64,000 bases of DNA, taken from Geodermatophilus sp. YIM 151500 (GTDB taxonomy: Bacteria; Actinomycetota; Actinomycetes; Mycobacteriales; Geodermatophilaceae). Where the stretch lies: the NCBI RefSeq assembly GCF_025716945.1, contig NZ_JAOVZT010000005.1:124001-188000 (forward strand), written 5' to 3'. Positions 56,302-64,000 of this stretch are shown here, in pieces. The position numbers and the translations under genes were made by a program. The number at the start of each line of letters is the position of its first letter. The stretch's first letter is position 1. The notes below the pieces were generated by a model. The model was given only the letters and a program-made list of their open reading frames with translations, had not been told where the DNA came from and searched no databases.

Positions 56302-57347
56302 CCCTCGCGGAGGTGCTGCTCAGCTGCATGTTCGTCGGGCTGGTCGCCTACGGCCTGTTCGCCGGGGCCGACTTCGGCGCCGGGATCTGGGACCTGCTGG
56401 CCGGCGGCACGCGCCGCGGTGCCCGGCAGCGCCAGCTCATCGAGCACACCATCGCGCCGGTCTGGGAGGCCAACCACGTCTGGCTGATCTTCGTCCTCGT
56501 CGTCCTCTGGACGGCGTTCTCCGGGGCGTTCGCCGCGATCGTGACCACCCTGTACATCCCGCTCACCCTCGCCGCCTTCGGCATGATCGCGCGGGGGGCG
56601 GCATTCGCCTTCCGCAAGAGCATCACGACGCTCCCGATGCGCCGCTTCCTCGGCGCCGCCTTCGCCCTGTCGTCGCTGGTGACCCCGTACTTCCTCGGCA
56701 GCGTCGTCGGCGCCGTCGCGTCGGGCCGGGTCCCGCCCGGCATCGCCGCGGGCGACGTGCTGACCAGCTGGCTCAACCCGACCTCCGCGCTGGGCGGGGT
56801 GCTCGCCGTCCTGGTGTGCGCCTACCTCGCCGCGGTGTTCCTCGGCGCGGACGCGCGCCGCGAGGGGGCCGACGACCTCGCCGAGCAGTTCCGCACCCGT
56901 GCCCTGGGGACGGCGGCGGCAACGGGTGCGCTGGGCATCGCCGGCCTCTTCGTCCTCCGCGCCGACGCGCCGCTGCTCTTCGACGGCCTCACCGGCCGGG
57001 GACTGCCGCTGGTGGTCCTGTCGGTCGTCGCCGGCCTCGTCGCGCTCGTGTTCCTGTGGCGCCGGCGGTTCCTGCCGGCGCGGGCGGCCTCGGCGCTCGC
57101 CGTGACCGCGATCCTGCTGGGCTGGGCGGCCGCGCAGTACCCCTACGTCCTCCTGCCCGAGCTGACCATCGAGGAGGCCGCCCGCGGCCGGGCCACGCTG
57201 GTCGCCATGCTGGTCGCCCTGGCCGTCGGGGCGCTGGTGCTCGTGCCGGCGCTGGCCTACCTCTACGCGCTGTTCCAGCGGTCACCCGGCGGCGAGGTCC
57301 GCGAGGGCCCGACAAGTGCACCCGGGCCGCGCGCCGGCGCGACCTGA
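56298..57347 (+). CDS. cydB: Cytochrome bd oxidase subunit II
   Basis: The 349-residue protein has eight to nine spans with the CydB signature: YGLFAGADFGAGIWDLLAGG, APVWEANHVWLIFVLVVLWT, AFAAIVTTLYIPLTLAAFGM and FALSSLVTPYFLGSVVGAVA. It forms a heterodimer with CydA. The ATG overlaps the cydA stop. No cydC or cydD genes follow, so the ABC exporter needed for assembly must be encoded elsewhere. A Gly/Pro/Ala-rich tail ends the protein. Confidence 0.93.
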   Translation: MTLAEVLLSCMFVGLVAYGLFAGADFGAGIWDLLAGGTRRGARQRQLIEHTIAPVWEANHVWLIFVLVVLWTAFSGAFAAIVTTLYIPLTLAAFGMIARGAAFAFRKSITTLPMRRFLGAAFALSSLVTPYFLGSVVGAVASGRVPPGIAAGDVLTSWLNPTSALGGVLAVLVCAYLAAVFLGADARREGADDLAEQFRTRALGTAAATGALGIAGLFVLRADAPLLFDGLTGRGLPLVVLSVVAGLVALVFLWRRRFLPARAASALAVTAILLGWAAAQYPYVLLPELTIEEAARGRATLVAMLVALAVGALVLVPALAYLYALFQRSPGGEVREGPTSAPGPRAGAT

Positions 57348-57420
57348 CACCGGTCGGGAGCCGTCGGCACGCCCCCGGCGGTACGCGCGGCCGTCGGCAC
57401 CGGCCGCACCCCGGCCGCCG

Positions 57421-57828
57421 TCAGTCCAACGCGTCGACGAACGCGGAGCCGACGACGACGGCCAGGAAGGTCAGGAGCAGCACGACCGCGACCCGACCCG
57501 CCCGCAGGCGCTCACCCCCGTCACCGCCGAGCGACGACCGCAGCTGCGCGACGGTCAGCGCGGCCAGCGCGCCCCACCCCGGCGGCGACGGCGAGGACGG
57601 CGCCGGTGGGAGGTCGGCCGTCAGCGGGCGCAGGTCCCGGCGGTGGACGGCGGCGAAGGCGGCGGCCATCCGCTGGTCCGCCTCGTCCGTGCCGAGCAGC
57701 CCGCGGGCGACGGCGTCCTGCAGGACCCGGACCGTCTCCGCGCGTTCGGTGTCCGACGCCCGCAGGGGCGGATGGATGCGGGATGGGTCGGACGGGGACG
57801 GATCGTCCCAGTCGGCCGAGGAGGTCAT
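57421..57828 (-). CDS. DUF1707 small membrane-associated protein
   Basis: The 135-residue protein has a DUF1707 core (LRASDTERAETVRVLQDAVA, then RGLLGTDEADQRMAAAFAAV and DLRPLTADLP, about 22-75), a linker, and one hydrophobic span near the C-terminus (VAVVLLLTFLAVVVGSAFV). DUF1707 is an actinobacterial domain, often followed by a membrane segment or SHOCT domain. No function is established. The ATG at 57828 has GGGATG upstream but no strong ribosome site; it converges on cydB. Confidence 0.82.
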   Translation of the reverse strand: MTSSADWDDPSPSDPSRIHPPLRASDTERAETVRVLQDAVARGLLGTDEADQRMAAAFAAVHRRDLRPLTADLPPAPSSPSPPGWGALAALTVAQLRSSLGGDGGERLRAGRVAVVLLLTFLAVVVGSAFVDALD

Positions 57829-58051
57829 CCCTGCTCCTCTCCGTCGTCAGGGGCGCACCCGGGAAGCGCCGTGCTCGCGAACCGTGCGCAGCATCGTGCC
57901 CCACGACGTGCCCGGGCGGGCGGCTCGGCGCCGCGGTTCCGCGGACGGTCCCGGGACGGGCCGGGCGCCGAGGGGGAGGGGCGGCTCGGGCACCCTGTCG
58001 CTGACCGCCCGCCCCAGGGCCACCCGCACAGCCTGCACCCGGAGGACGACC

Positions 58052-58786
58052 GTGCCCGGAACGACCGACGACATCCCGCGCAGGCTCCTCGTGATCGCCG
58101 CACACGCCGGCGACTTCGTCTGGCGGTCCGGGGGCGCCATCGCCACCGCGGTCGCCGCCGGCGGCGAGGCCCGCGTCGTCGCGCTCTCCTACGGCGAACG
58201 CGGCGAGTCCGGGGAGCTGTGGAAGGTCGCCGGGCAGACGGTGGAGGCGGTGAAGGAGGTCCGGCACGCGGAGGCGACCAGTGCGGCGGGGATCCTCGGC
58301 GCGTCGTTCGACTGCCTCGACCTGGGCGACTACCCGCTCCGGTTCGGTGAGGAGGTCGTCGACCGGCTGCGCGACGTCGTCCTCGACTTCGCGCCGCACG
58401 TGCTGCTCACCCACACCGAGCGCGACCCGTTCAATCCCGACCACCCGGTCGCGCACGCCGCCGTCGTGCGCGCCCGGCTGCTCGCCACCGGTGCCGGCGT
58501 GGCCGGCGCCTTCCCGACCGTCCCGCCGTCCGCGCTCTTCTTCTTCGAGCCGCACCAGCCGGAGCGGTGCGGCTTCCTGCCGGACACCTTCCTGGACATC
58601 ACGCCGGTGGTCGACCGCAAGATCGCCGCGATGGCGGCCTTCGCGTCGCAGTCGTACATGGGCACGCACTACGCGCAGCGGGCCGAGCACCGCGCCTGGC
58701 ACGCCCGCTACGCCAACGGCGACGCGTCGGTGCGGCACGCCGAGGCGTTCCAGCGCGCCGTGCCGGCCGTCGTCCGGCAGCTCTGA
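58052..58786 (+). CDS. PIG-L family hydrolase, 4-oxalomesaconate hydratase-like
   Basis: This 244-residue LmbE/PIG-L protein has the metal motif IAAHAGDFVWRSGGA (His18, Asp21) and the second motif DPFNPDHPVAH. The stretches SYGERGESGELWK, LDLGDYPLRFG and FFFEPHQPERCGFLPDTFLD resemble GalB, the zinc-dependent 4-oxalomesaconate hydratase of gallate/protocatechuate 4,5-cleavage, more than the usual deacetylases (which have AHPDDE). The GTG at 58052 has GGAGG 7 nt upstream. No other gallate genes are adjacent, so the assignment is by motif and should be treated as provisional. Confidence 0.7.
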   Translation: MPGTTDDIPRRLLVIAAHAGDFVWRSGGAIATAVAAGGEARVVALSYGERGESGELWKVAGQTVEAVKEVRHAEATSAAGILGASFDCLDLGDYPLRFGEEVVDRLRDVVLDFAPHVLLTHTERDPFNPDHPVAHAAVVRARLLATGAGVAGAFPTVPPSALFFFEPHQPERCGFLPDTFLDITPVVDRKIAAMAAFASQSYMGTHYAQRAEHRAWHARYANGDASVRHAEAFQRAVPAVVRQL

Positions 58787-58866
58787 GCCCGCGGCGGACC
58801 ACGGTGGGACGGCGCGTCGCCCGGCCCGGCACCGGCGCCCGTCGTGCGTGCCGGTGGAGCGGTCAC

Positions 58867-58872
58867 TAGGGT
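58867..58872 (+). promoter_or_regulatory. Candidate -10 box (TAGGGT) for the MFS gene
   Basis: TAGGGT matches TANNNT and lies 6 nt before the GTG at 58879. Confidence 0.6.
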
Positions 58873-58878
58873 CTGCCG

Positions 58879-60042
58879 GTGGCGTGGCGGCGGGCGGTGT
58901 TCGCGTTGTTCGCCGTCGCAGCCGGCACCAACGTGCCGACCCCGCTGCTGCTGGTCTACCAGGACCGGCTCGACCTCTCGCCCGAGGTGCTCACGGCGCT
59001 GTTCGGCAGTTACGCGGCCGGGCTGGTGCCCGCGCTCTTCCTCGCCGGCCCGCTGTCCGACCGCTTCGGCCGGCGCCGCGTCGCCCTCCCGGGGATCCTC
59101 CTCTCGGCCGCGGTGTCGCTGGCTTTCGCCGCGGCCGGCGACGCGCTCGCGCTCCTCTTCGTCGCCCGGTTCGTGCAGGGCGTCGTCAGCGGTGCCGTCT
59201 TCGGCGTGGTCAGCGCGTGGGTGGGGGAGCTGTCCCACGCCTCCGGCGAGGGTGCCGGTGGTCGGCGCGCGGCCTTCGCGATGACCGCCGGGTTCTCGCT
59301 CGGGCCGCTCACCAGCGGGCTGCTCGGCCAGTACGCCCCGGCCCCGACGGTGCTGCCCTACCTCGTGCACGTCGTCCTGGCGCTGGCCGGCCTGGCGGCC
59401 GCGGCGGGGCTGCCCGAGACCGTCGCCGTCGCCTCGCGCGGCGGCGGCGACCACGGTGGTCCCGAGTTCCCGCCGGCACCGCTCGTCCGGCCCGGGGACG
59501 GCTGGCTGGCGGCGACCGTCCTGGCGCCCGTGGCGGTCTGCGTCTACGCCTTCCCCAGCACGATGATCTCGGCGGTGCCGCTGCTGGTCGAGCTGCCCGC
59601 CGCCGGTGTGGCCGTCACCGGCGTGCTCGCCGGGGGCACGCTGGGCGCGGGCACGCTGGTCGCCGGGCTGCAGCGCCGGCTCGGGCCGTGGACCGCCGTC
59701 GTGGCCGCGGCGTCGGGCGCCGTCGGCTTCACCGCCGCCGCGACCTACGCCCTCACGACCGCGCTGCCGTGGCTCTTCCTGGCCGCGGTCGCCCTCGGGT
59801 CGGGCGGCGGGCTGGCGCTGGCCGCCGGCCTCACGCTGACCGCCCGGCTGTCCGCGCCCACCCGCCGTGGCGAGCTCACCTCGCTCTTCCTGGCGTGCGC
59901 CTACCTGGGCTTCGCCGCGCCGTTCCTCGCCGCGGTGACCGCGCGGGCCAGCGCGCCCGCGGTGCCGCTCGTCGCGGGCGCCGTCCTGACCGGGCTGCTC
60001 GCCGTGCGGCTGCTGCCGGTGGCCCGGACCGGGCGGGCGTAG
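58879..60042 (+). CDS. MFS transporter, drug/metabolite efflux type
   Basis: The 387-residue protein has about 12 spans and the MFS motif A as GPLSDRFGRRRVALPG between spans 2 and 3. FVARFVQGVVSGAVFGVVSA lies at span 4-5. It is shorter than the AAHS carriers and lacks their DGYD motif, so it belongs to a different subfamily, probably export. The leaderless GTG start follows a TAGGGT box. A strong hairpin lies 25 bp after its stop, between it and the convergent ABC substrate-binding gene. Confidence 0.83.
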   Translation: MAWRRAVFALFAVAAGTNVPTPLLLVYQDRLDLSPEVLTALFGSYAAGLVPALFLAGPLSDRFGRRRVALPGILLSAAVSLAFAAAGDALALLFVARFVQGVVSGAVFGVVSAWVGELSHASGEGAGGRRAAFAMTAGFSLGPLTSGLLGQYAPAPTVLPYLVHVVLALAGLAAAAGLPETVAVASRGGGDHGGPEFPPAPLVRPGDGWLAATVLAPVAVCVYAFPSTMISAVPLLVELPAAGVAVTGVLAGGTLGAGTLVAGLQRRLGPWTAVVAAASGAVGFTAAATYALTTALPWLFLAAVALGSGGGLALAAGLTLTARLSAPTRRGELTSLFLACAYLGFAAPFLAAVTARASAPAVPLVAGAVLTGLLAVRLLPVARTGRA

Positions 60043-60067
60043 GCCGCGCCGGCCGGCGCACGCAGAA

Positions 60068-60100
60068 CGGCGCCCCCTCCCGCCGGGGGAGGGGGCGCCG
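60068..60100. terminator. Strong bidirectional terminator hairpin
   Basis: A perfect 14-bp stem (CGGCGCCCCCTCCC with GGGAGGGGGCGCCG) and 5-nt loop lies between the convergent MFS and ABC binding-protein genes. No U-tract follows. Confidence 0.8.
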
Positions 60101-60116
60101 TCGCGGGGGTGCGGGG

Positions 60117-61370
60117 TCAGCCCCCGGCGACCGCCTGGGCCAGCTCGCTCTCGAAGGCCTCGGCCGCGACCGTGGCGCCGCCCGGGACGTCGGCCGGCCG
60201 CAGCACGAAGCTGGACAGGCTCGGCGACCGGCCGACCTCGAAGCCCTGGATGGGGACGATGAGGCCGCCGGTGTCGACCTCCTCCAGCGAGGTGAAGGCT
60301 TCGAGCACACCCGCGCGGGTGAGGTCACCGTTCTCGCAGGCGGTGTCGAGCACCTGCTTCATCGTCTCGCTCATCCCGAAGCCGAAGACGACGCCGAGGC
60401 TCGGCACGGAGTCCGGGTAGGCCTCCTGGTACTGCCGCAGCAGATCGGGGTGCTGGTCGAAGGCGGAGATGGGCGAGGCGATGTAGAGGTCCTCCTTCAG
60501 CTTGCCCGCCGCCGGGCCCTGCAGGAGGCCGGGGGCGAACACCGGGTTGCTGCCGAGGATCGGCACGTCCAGGCCCTGGGCCTGGGCCACCGTGGCCACC
60601 GACGCCAGCTGCGTCGGCGCGACGGTCAGCACGATGGCGTTCACCCCGGCCGAGGCGAACTGGGTGACGATCGCGCTCATGTCCTGGTCGGTGGCCTTGA
60701 TCTGGGCCTCGACCACCTCCAGACCGCGCTGCTCGGCGACCGCCCGGGTGCCCTCGAGGCCGTTGGCGCCGTACTCGCCCTCGAAGTAGATGTGGCCGAC
60801 GGTGTCGCCCTCGGCGAGCAGTCCCTCCTGGAAGAGGTAGTCGTAGCCGTTGGCGATCTCCACGTCGTAGGTGGCGCCGAGCACGCCGGTGCCGGGGATC
60901 TGGGTGAGCGTCTTGGACCAGGCCGACGGGAAGTTCACGATCTGGTCGGACTCGTACTCCGGCGCCAGCGCGGTGTTGATCGGCGAGCCGATCGTCTGCT
61001 GCATGGCCAGGACGCTGTCCTGGATGCTGCTGTACAGCTGCACGCCCTGCTGCGGGACGTAGCCGGTGTCCTGGATGTTCAGCTCGACGTCGTAGGTGTC
61101 GCAGACCTGGTTGTTCTGCCAGAACAGCGTGTTGGCGTTGGTGATGTCGTTGCCCAGCGCGGCGAACACACCGGTGAGGTCGGTGAGGACGCCCAGGGTG
61201 ATCGTGGTCCCCTCGACGCCGACGTCGGTGAGGACGTCGGCGGCCTCGCCTCCCCCGCCGCCACCGCCGCCGGAGGACTCCGGTGCCCGCGTGCTGCACC
61301 CGCTGGCCACCGCGACGACGGCGGCTGCGGCCAGCACCGTGGCGGTGCGCGGCTTCCTGGACTGCTTCAT
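60117..61370 (-). CDS. Branched-chain amino-acid-type ABC substrate-binding lipoprotein
   Basis: The 417-residue protein has a lipoprotein signal with Cys25 in VASGCSTR. A Ser/Gly linker follows, then a type I periplasmic-binding fold: ITLGVLTDLTGVFAALGNDI, GVQLYSSIQDSVLAMQQTIG, HIYFEGEYGANGLEGTRAVA and GLDVPILGSNPVFAPGLLQG. Homologues bind branched-chain amino acids, amides, urea or aromatic compounds. The start overlaps the upstream permease stop by ATGA. No ligand can be assigned from sequence; with the aromatic cluster 20 kb away, an aromatic acid is possible but unsupported. Confidence 0.88.
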   Translation of the reverse strand: MKQSRKPRTATVLAAAAVVAVASGCSTRAPESSGGGGGGGGEAADVLTDVGVEGTTITLGVLTDLTGVFAALGNDITNANTLFWQNNQVCDTYDVELNIQDTGYVPQQGVQLYSSIQDSVLAMQQTIGSPINTALAPEYESDQIVNFPSAWSKTLTQIPGTGVLGATYDVEIANGYDYLFQEGLLAEGDTVGHIYFEGEYGANGLEGTRAVAEQRGLEVVEAQIKATDQDMSAIVTQFASAGVNAIVLTVAPTQLASVATVAQAQGLDVPILGSNPVFAPGLLQGPAAGKLKEDLYIASPISAFDQHPDLLRQYQEAYPDSVPSLGVVFGFGMSETMKQVLDTACENGDLTRAGVLEAFTSLEEVDTGGLIVPIQGFEVGRSPSLSSFVLRPADVPGGATVAAEAFESELAQAVAGG

Positions 61371-62620
61371 GTGGTGGTGCTCCCTTGTGCTGGTCGGTCC
61401 GACGGGTCGGGACGGGTGGAACCTTCGGGGGAGTCCGGCGGCGGCGGGGTCGTCGTCCCGCCGCCGGGCCGGGTCAGGCGGCGGCGGAACCGGTGCGCGA
61501 ACCCGGCCAGCCCGGCCGGCTCGAAGAGGATGACGAGGATGATCGCCACGCCGAAGAGGAAGCGGGCGGCCTCACCGGGGGCCAGCCCGGCCTCGCCCGG
61601 GCCGCCGACGAACGGGACGACGTCGGCGTAGCGCTGGAAGACCAACGGCAGGGCGACGACGAACGCGGCGCCCAGCGCGGCCCCGCCCACCGAGCCCAGG
61701 CCGCCCAGGACGATCATGGCCAGGTAGAGGATCGACAGCTCCAGCCCGAAGGACTCCGGCGCGATGCTGCCGATCGACAGCGCGAGCATGACGCCCGACA
61801 GCCCGGCGTACATGGAGCTGATCATGAAGATCCGGGCCTTGTAGCCCTGCACGTTGACGCCCATGACCGCGGCCGCGACCTCGCTGTCGCGGGCGGTCTG
61901 CATCGCGCGGCCGGGGCGGGAGCGCAGCAGGTTCCGGGCGAACACGTACGCACCGATGGCCAGGACCAGGCCCAGGTACCACAGCCGCTCGGCCTCGCGG
62001 TACGGGACGCCCAGCACCCACAGCTGCGGGTCGGTGTTGCCGAACGTGAAGCCGAACAGCGAGAAGTCCGGAGCGGCGCGGCCGTTGAAGCCGCCGGTGA
62101 CCGGCGTCCAGGTGTTGAGCAGGTGGATGCCGATGAAGACCAGCGCCAGGGAGGCGACGCCGAGGTAGATGCCGCGCAGCCGGGCCGCGATGGGGCTGAA
62201 GATCAGCCCCGCCAGACCCGCGAGCAGGACGCCGACGACCATGCCGACCAGCGGCGGCAGGCCCAGCCCGTCGAGCTCCGCGACGCCGAGCCCGCCGGGC
62301 TCCCCGGACACGTAGACGTAGCTGGTCGCGCCGACGGCCAGGAAGAAGGCGTGCGCGAGGGAGAGCTGGCCGGCGTTGCCGACGAGCAGGTTGAGCCCGA
62401 TGGCACCCACGATCGCGCCGAACACCGCGAAGCCGGTGCGCAGCCAGAACTCCCCGAAGTAGAGGGGGAAGGCCAGCGCGACGAGCAGCAGCGCGAGCAG
62501 GACCACCAGCCCGACCAGCGAGCGCACGCCGCGGCGGCGACGCGCGGGAGCGGGCCGCGTCCCGCTCCCGGTGGCGCCGCCGGCCGGCGCCTCGGTGGTG
62601 CGTGCGGTCGGGCTAGACAC
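61367..62620 (-). CDS. Branched-chain-type ABC transporter permease (LivM-like)
   Basis: The 417-residue protein has about ten spans with the LivM pattern: GLNLLVGNAGQLSLAHAFFL, IYLGVASLALVFIGIHLLN, then the EAA-like ARDSEVAAAVMGVNVQGYKA loop that contacts the ATPase, and VLGGLGSVGGAALGAAFVV. It pairs with the adjacent LivH-like permease. It overlaps that gene by 8 bp and the binding protein by 4 bp. An Arg/Pro-rich N-terminus and a Thr/Pro-rich C-terminus are extra to the family core. Confidence 0.9.
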   Translation of the reverse strand: MSSPTARTTEAPAGGATGSGTRPAPARRRRGVRSLVGLVVLLALLLVALAFPLYFGEFWLRTGFAVFGAIVGAIGLNLLVGNAGQLSLAHAFFLAVGATSYVYVSGEPGGLGVAELDGLGLPPLVGMVVGVLLAGLAGLIFSPIAARLRGIYLGVASLALVFIGIHLLNTWTPVTGGFNGRAAPDFSLFGFTFGNTDPQLWVLGVPYREAERLWYLGLVLAIGAYVFARNLLRSRPGRAMQTARDSEVAAAVMGVNVQGYKARIFMISSMYAGLSGVMLALSIGSIAPESFGLELSILYLAMIVLGGLGSVGGAALGAAFVVALPLVFQRYADVVPFVGGPGEAGLAPGEAARFLFGVAIILVILFEPAGLAGFAHRFRRRLTRPGGGTTTPPPPDSPEGSTRPDPSDRPAQGSTTT

Positions 62621-63503
62621 GGGTCAGCTCCTTGGTCCCGAACAGTCCCGACGGCCGGACCAGCAGGACGGCGATCATCACGATGAAGGGCACGATGGCG
62701 CTGAACCCGCGGCCGAGGAACAACAGCTGGTCCTGGTAGCCGGCCGCGAGGGCCTCGGCGATGCCGATGAGCAACCCGCCGACCAGCGCCCCGCCGGTCG
62801 AGTCCAGGCCGCCGAGGATCGCCGCCGGGAATGCGCGCAGCGCCACGGCGTAGTTCGCCGGCGTGACCCCGGGGGTGGGGGAGCCGACCAGGAACAGGGC
62901 CGCGACCCCGGCCAGCACCCCGGCGACCACCCAGGACACGGCCGAGACCCGGCCCTGGCGGATGCCCATCAGCGCGGCGGTCTCACCGTCCTCGGCGGAC
63001 GCGCGCATCGCGACCCCCCAGCTGGAGTACTTGAAGGCGGCGAAGAAGGCGGCGATGAGCGCGCCGGCCACCAGGATGGCGATCAGCCGGTTCTGGCTGA
63101 GGCCGACCGGGCCGATCCGCACCGACTGCCCGCCCCACGGGTGGGGAACGTTGAGGATGTCCGAGCCGATCCGCCGGACCAGCTCGGTCAGCAGGATGAT
63201 GTCGACCCCGATGGTGACGATCGCCAGGCTGATCACCGCAGCTCCGCGCAGCCGGTTGATGATCAGCCGCTCGACCAGGAAGGCGGCCACCGCGGTGATC
63301 AGCAGGCCGGCCAGCACGGCGAGCCAGAAGCCGAGCGGTCCGGACAGCCGGGCGATGGAGTAGGCGCCGAGCAGCAGCAGCGAGCCGTGCGTGAAGCTCA
63401 CCACCTCGCTCGACTTGAAGATGATCACGAAGCCGAGGGCGATGAGGGCGTACAGCGCGCCCAGCGAGACGCCGTTCAGCAGCAGCGACAGGAACTGGTT
63501 CAC
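62613..63503 (-). CDS. Branched-chain-type ABC transporter permease (LivH-like)
   Basis: The 296-residue protein has eight or so spans: LLLNGVSLGALYALIALGFV, SSEVVSFTHGSLLLLGAYSI, MRASAEDGETAALMGIRQGR (EAA loop) and AFPAAILGGLDSTGGALVGG. The GTG start at 63503 overlaps the stop of the upstream ATPase gene as GTGA. Translational coupling runs through all four genes of this operon. Confidence 0.92.
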   Translation of the reverse strand: MNQFLSLLLNGVSLGALYALIALGFVIIFKSSEVVSFTHGSLLLLGAYSIARLSGPLGFWLAVLAGLLITAVAAFLVERLIINRLRGAAVISLAIVTIGVDIILLTELVRRIGSDILNVPHPWGGQSVRIGPVGLSQNRLIAILVAGALIAAFFAAFKYSSWGVAMRASAEDGETAALMGIRQGRVSAVSWVVAGVLAGVAALFLVGSPTPGVTPANYAVALRAFPAAILGGLDSTGGALVGGLLIGIAEALAAGYQDQLLFLGRGFSAIVPFIVMIAVLLVRPSGLFGTKELTRV

Positions 63504-64000
63504 GAGGACGTCCCGGGAGCGTCGGCGGGGTGGTGGTGGGCGGCGGCCGCGTCGGGGCTGACGTCGTCGCCCGAGCCGAGGTAGGCGCGGATGACCTCCG
63601 GGTCGCGCTGAACCTCGGCCGGAGTGCCGTCGGCGATCCGCCGTCCGAAGTCGAGCACGGTGACCCGGTCGGCCAGCGACATGACCATCCCCATGTCGTG
63701 CTCGACCAGGACGATCGAGATCCCCAGGGCCGACCGGATCTCCAGGATGGCGTCGGCCATGCGGCTGGTCTCGTCGGCGTTCATGCCGGCGACCGGCTCG
63801 TCGAGGAGCAGCAGGCGCGGCTCGGTGCACAGCGCCCGGGCCACCTCCACGCGCTTCTGGTCGCCGTAGGAGAGCACGCCCACCGGGACGTGCAGCTTGT
63901 CGCCCAGCTCGAGGAACTCGGCGATCTCCGCGACGCGGGCGCCGTGCCGCTTGCCCTCCCGGGTGGCCCGGGGCAGCCGCAGGCCGGCGGCCAGGAAGCC
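63500..64000 (-). CDS. ABC transporter ATP-binding protein (LivG-like), C-terminal part
   Basis: The visible 166 residues hold the back half of a LivG-type ATPase: signature LSYGDQKRVEVARAL, Walker B RLLLLDEPVAGMN, and the switch His in VLVEHDMGMVMSLADRV. DFGRRIADGTPAEV and an acidic, His-containing tail follow. The Walker A and start lie beyond the right edge. A second ATPase (LivF) is likely further upstream. It overlaps livH by GTGA. Confidence 0.92.
   Translation of the reverse strand, partial: GFLAAGLRLPRATREGKRHGARVAEIAEFLELGDKLHVPVGVLSYGDQKRVEVARALCTEPRLLLLDEPVAGMNADETSRMADAILEIRSALGISIVLVEHDMGMVMSLADRVTVLDFGRRIADGTPAEVQRDPEVIRAYLGSGDDVSPDAAAAHHHPADAPGTSS

Noticed and set aside
58281-61631. 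A plus-strand frame of over 1,100 codons across the PIG-L, MFS and ABC genes
   Set aside because: It crosses two real plus-strand genes out of frame and a minus-strand gene in antisense. Domain motifs and ribosome sites are found only in the other frames.

Overview
The window is about 64 kb of very GC-rich DNA with the features of an actinobacterial chromosome: nearly all third codon positions are G or C, GTG and TTG starts are common, several genes look leaderless (a TANNNT box 6-7 nt before a GTG or ATG start), and actinobacterial domains occur (DUF1707, DUF2510, a mycothiol-dependent-type maleylpyruvate isomerase domain). The overall repertoire would fit Geodermatophilaceae (Blastococcus, Geodermatophilus or Modestobacter), but that placement is inference. 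No rRNA, tRNA or CRISPR array was seen.

Layout. (1) 0-2.1 kb: the start of a catalase-family gene and a thiamine-diphosphate enzyme. (2) 2.7-16.5 kb: an accessory island bounded by an IS630 transposase remnant and a mosaic glutamate-cysteine ligase pseudogene, with an integrase remnant inside. It holds three groups that look like conflict or defence modules: SLOG-SLATT-SLATT; TIR-DUF2510 plus a CD225/dispanin protein with 7-residue repeats; and an S8 protease divergent from a TPR-CHAT protease with a small partner and an ECF sigma factor. It also carries a DUF2235 (Tle1-like) hydrolase with a lectin-like tail. (3) 16.7-21.1 kb: patatin lipase plus acyltransferase, two small proteins, and an intact glutamate-cysteine ligase. 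(4) 21.2-38.9 kb: a complete-looking benzoate to catechol to muconate cluster: catR-catB, catA, AAHS transporter; benA-benB-benC/FCD/benD (a three-part fusion); a LAL-type LuxR regulator; catC-catA2; a second AAHS transporter, a UspA protein and benE. (5) 38.9-39.7 kb: a junction of a decayed LuxR copy with a truncated MazF and its intact antitoxin. (6) 39.9-53.4 kb: a secreted esterase, membrane proteins, a Vgb-like lyase, a sensor kinase-regulator-glycosyltransferase operon, DUF899, an MDMPI protein, an EamA exporter with a divergent LysR, a sulfite-oxidase-type enzyme and a secreted helical protein. (7) 53.4-57.3 kb: MarR facing a GTP cyclohydrolase II gene across a well-formed promoter/operator, then cydAB. 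(8) 57.4-64 kb: a DUF1707 protein, a GalB-like PIG-L protein, an MFS exporter, and a branched-chain amino-acid-type ABC importer running off the right edge.

Working together: BenE and the two AAHS carriers would import aromatic acids. BenABC dihydroxylates benzoate, the fused BenD domain makes catechol, CatA/CatA2 cleave the ring, and CatB and CatC lead towards 3-oxoadipate enol-lactone. CatR, with a candidate palindromic operator upstream of benA, and the LuxR protein are the likely regulators. Later steps (enol-lactone hydrolase, CoA transferase, thiolase) are not in this window.
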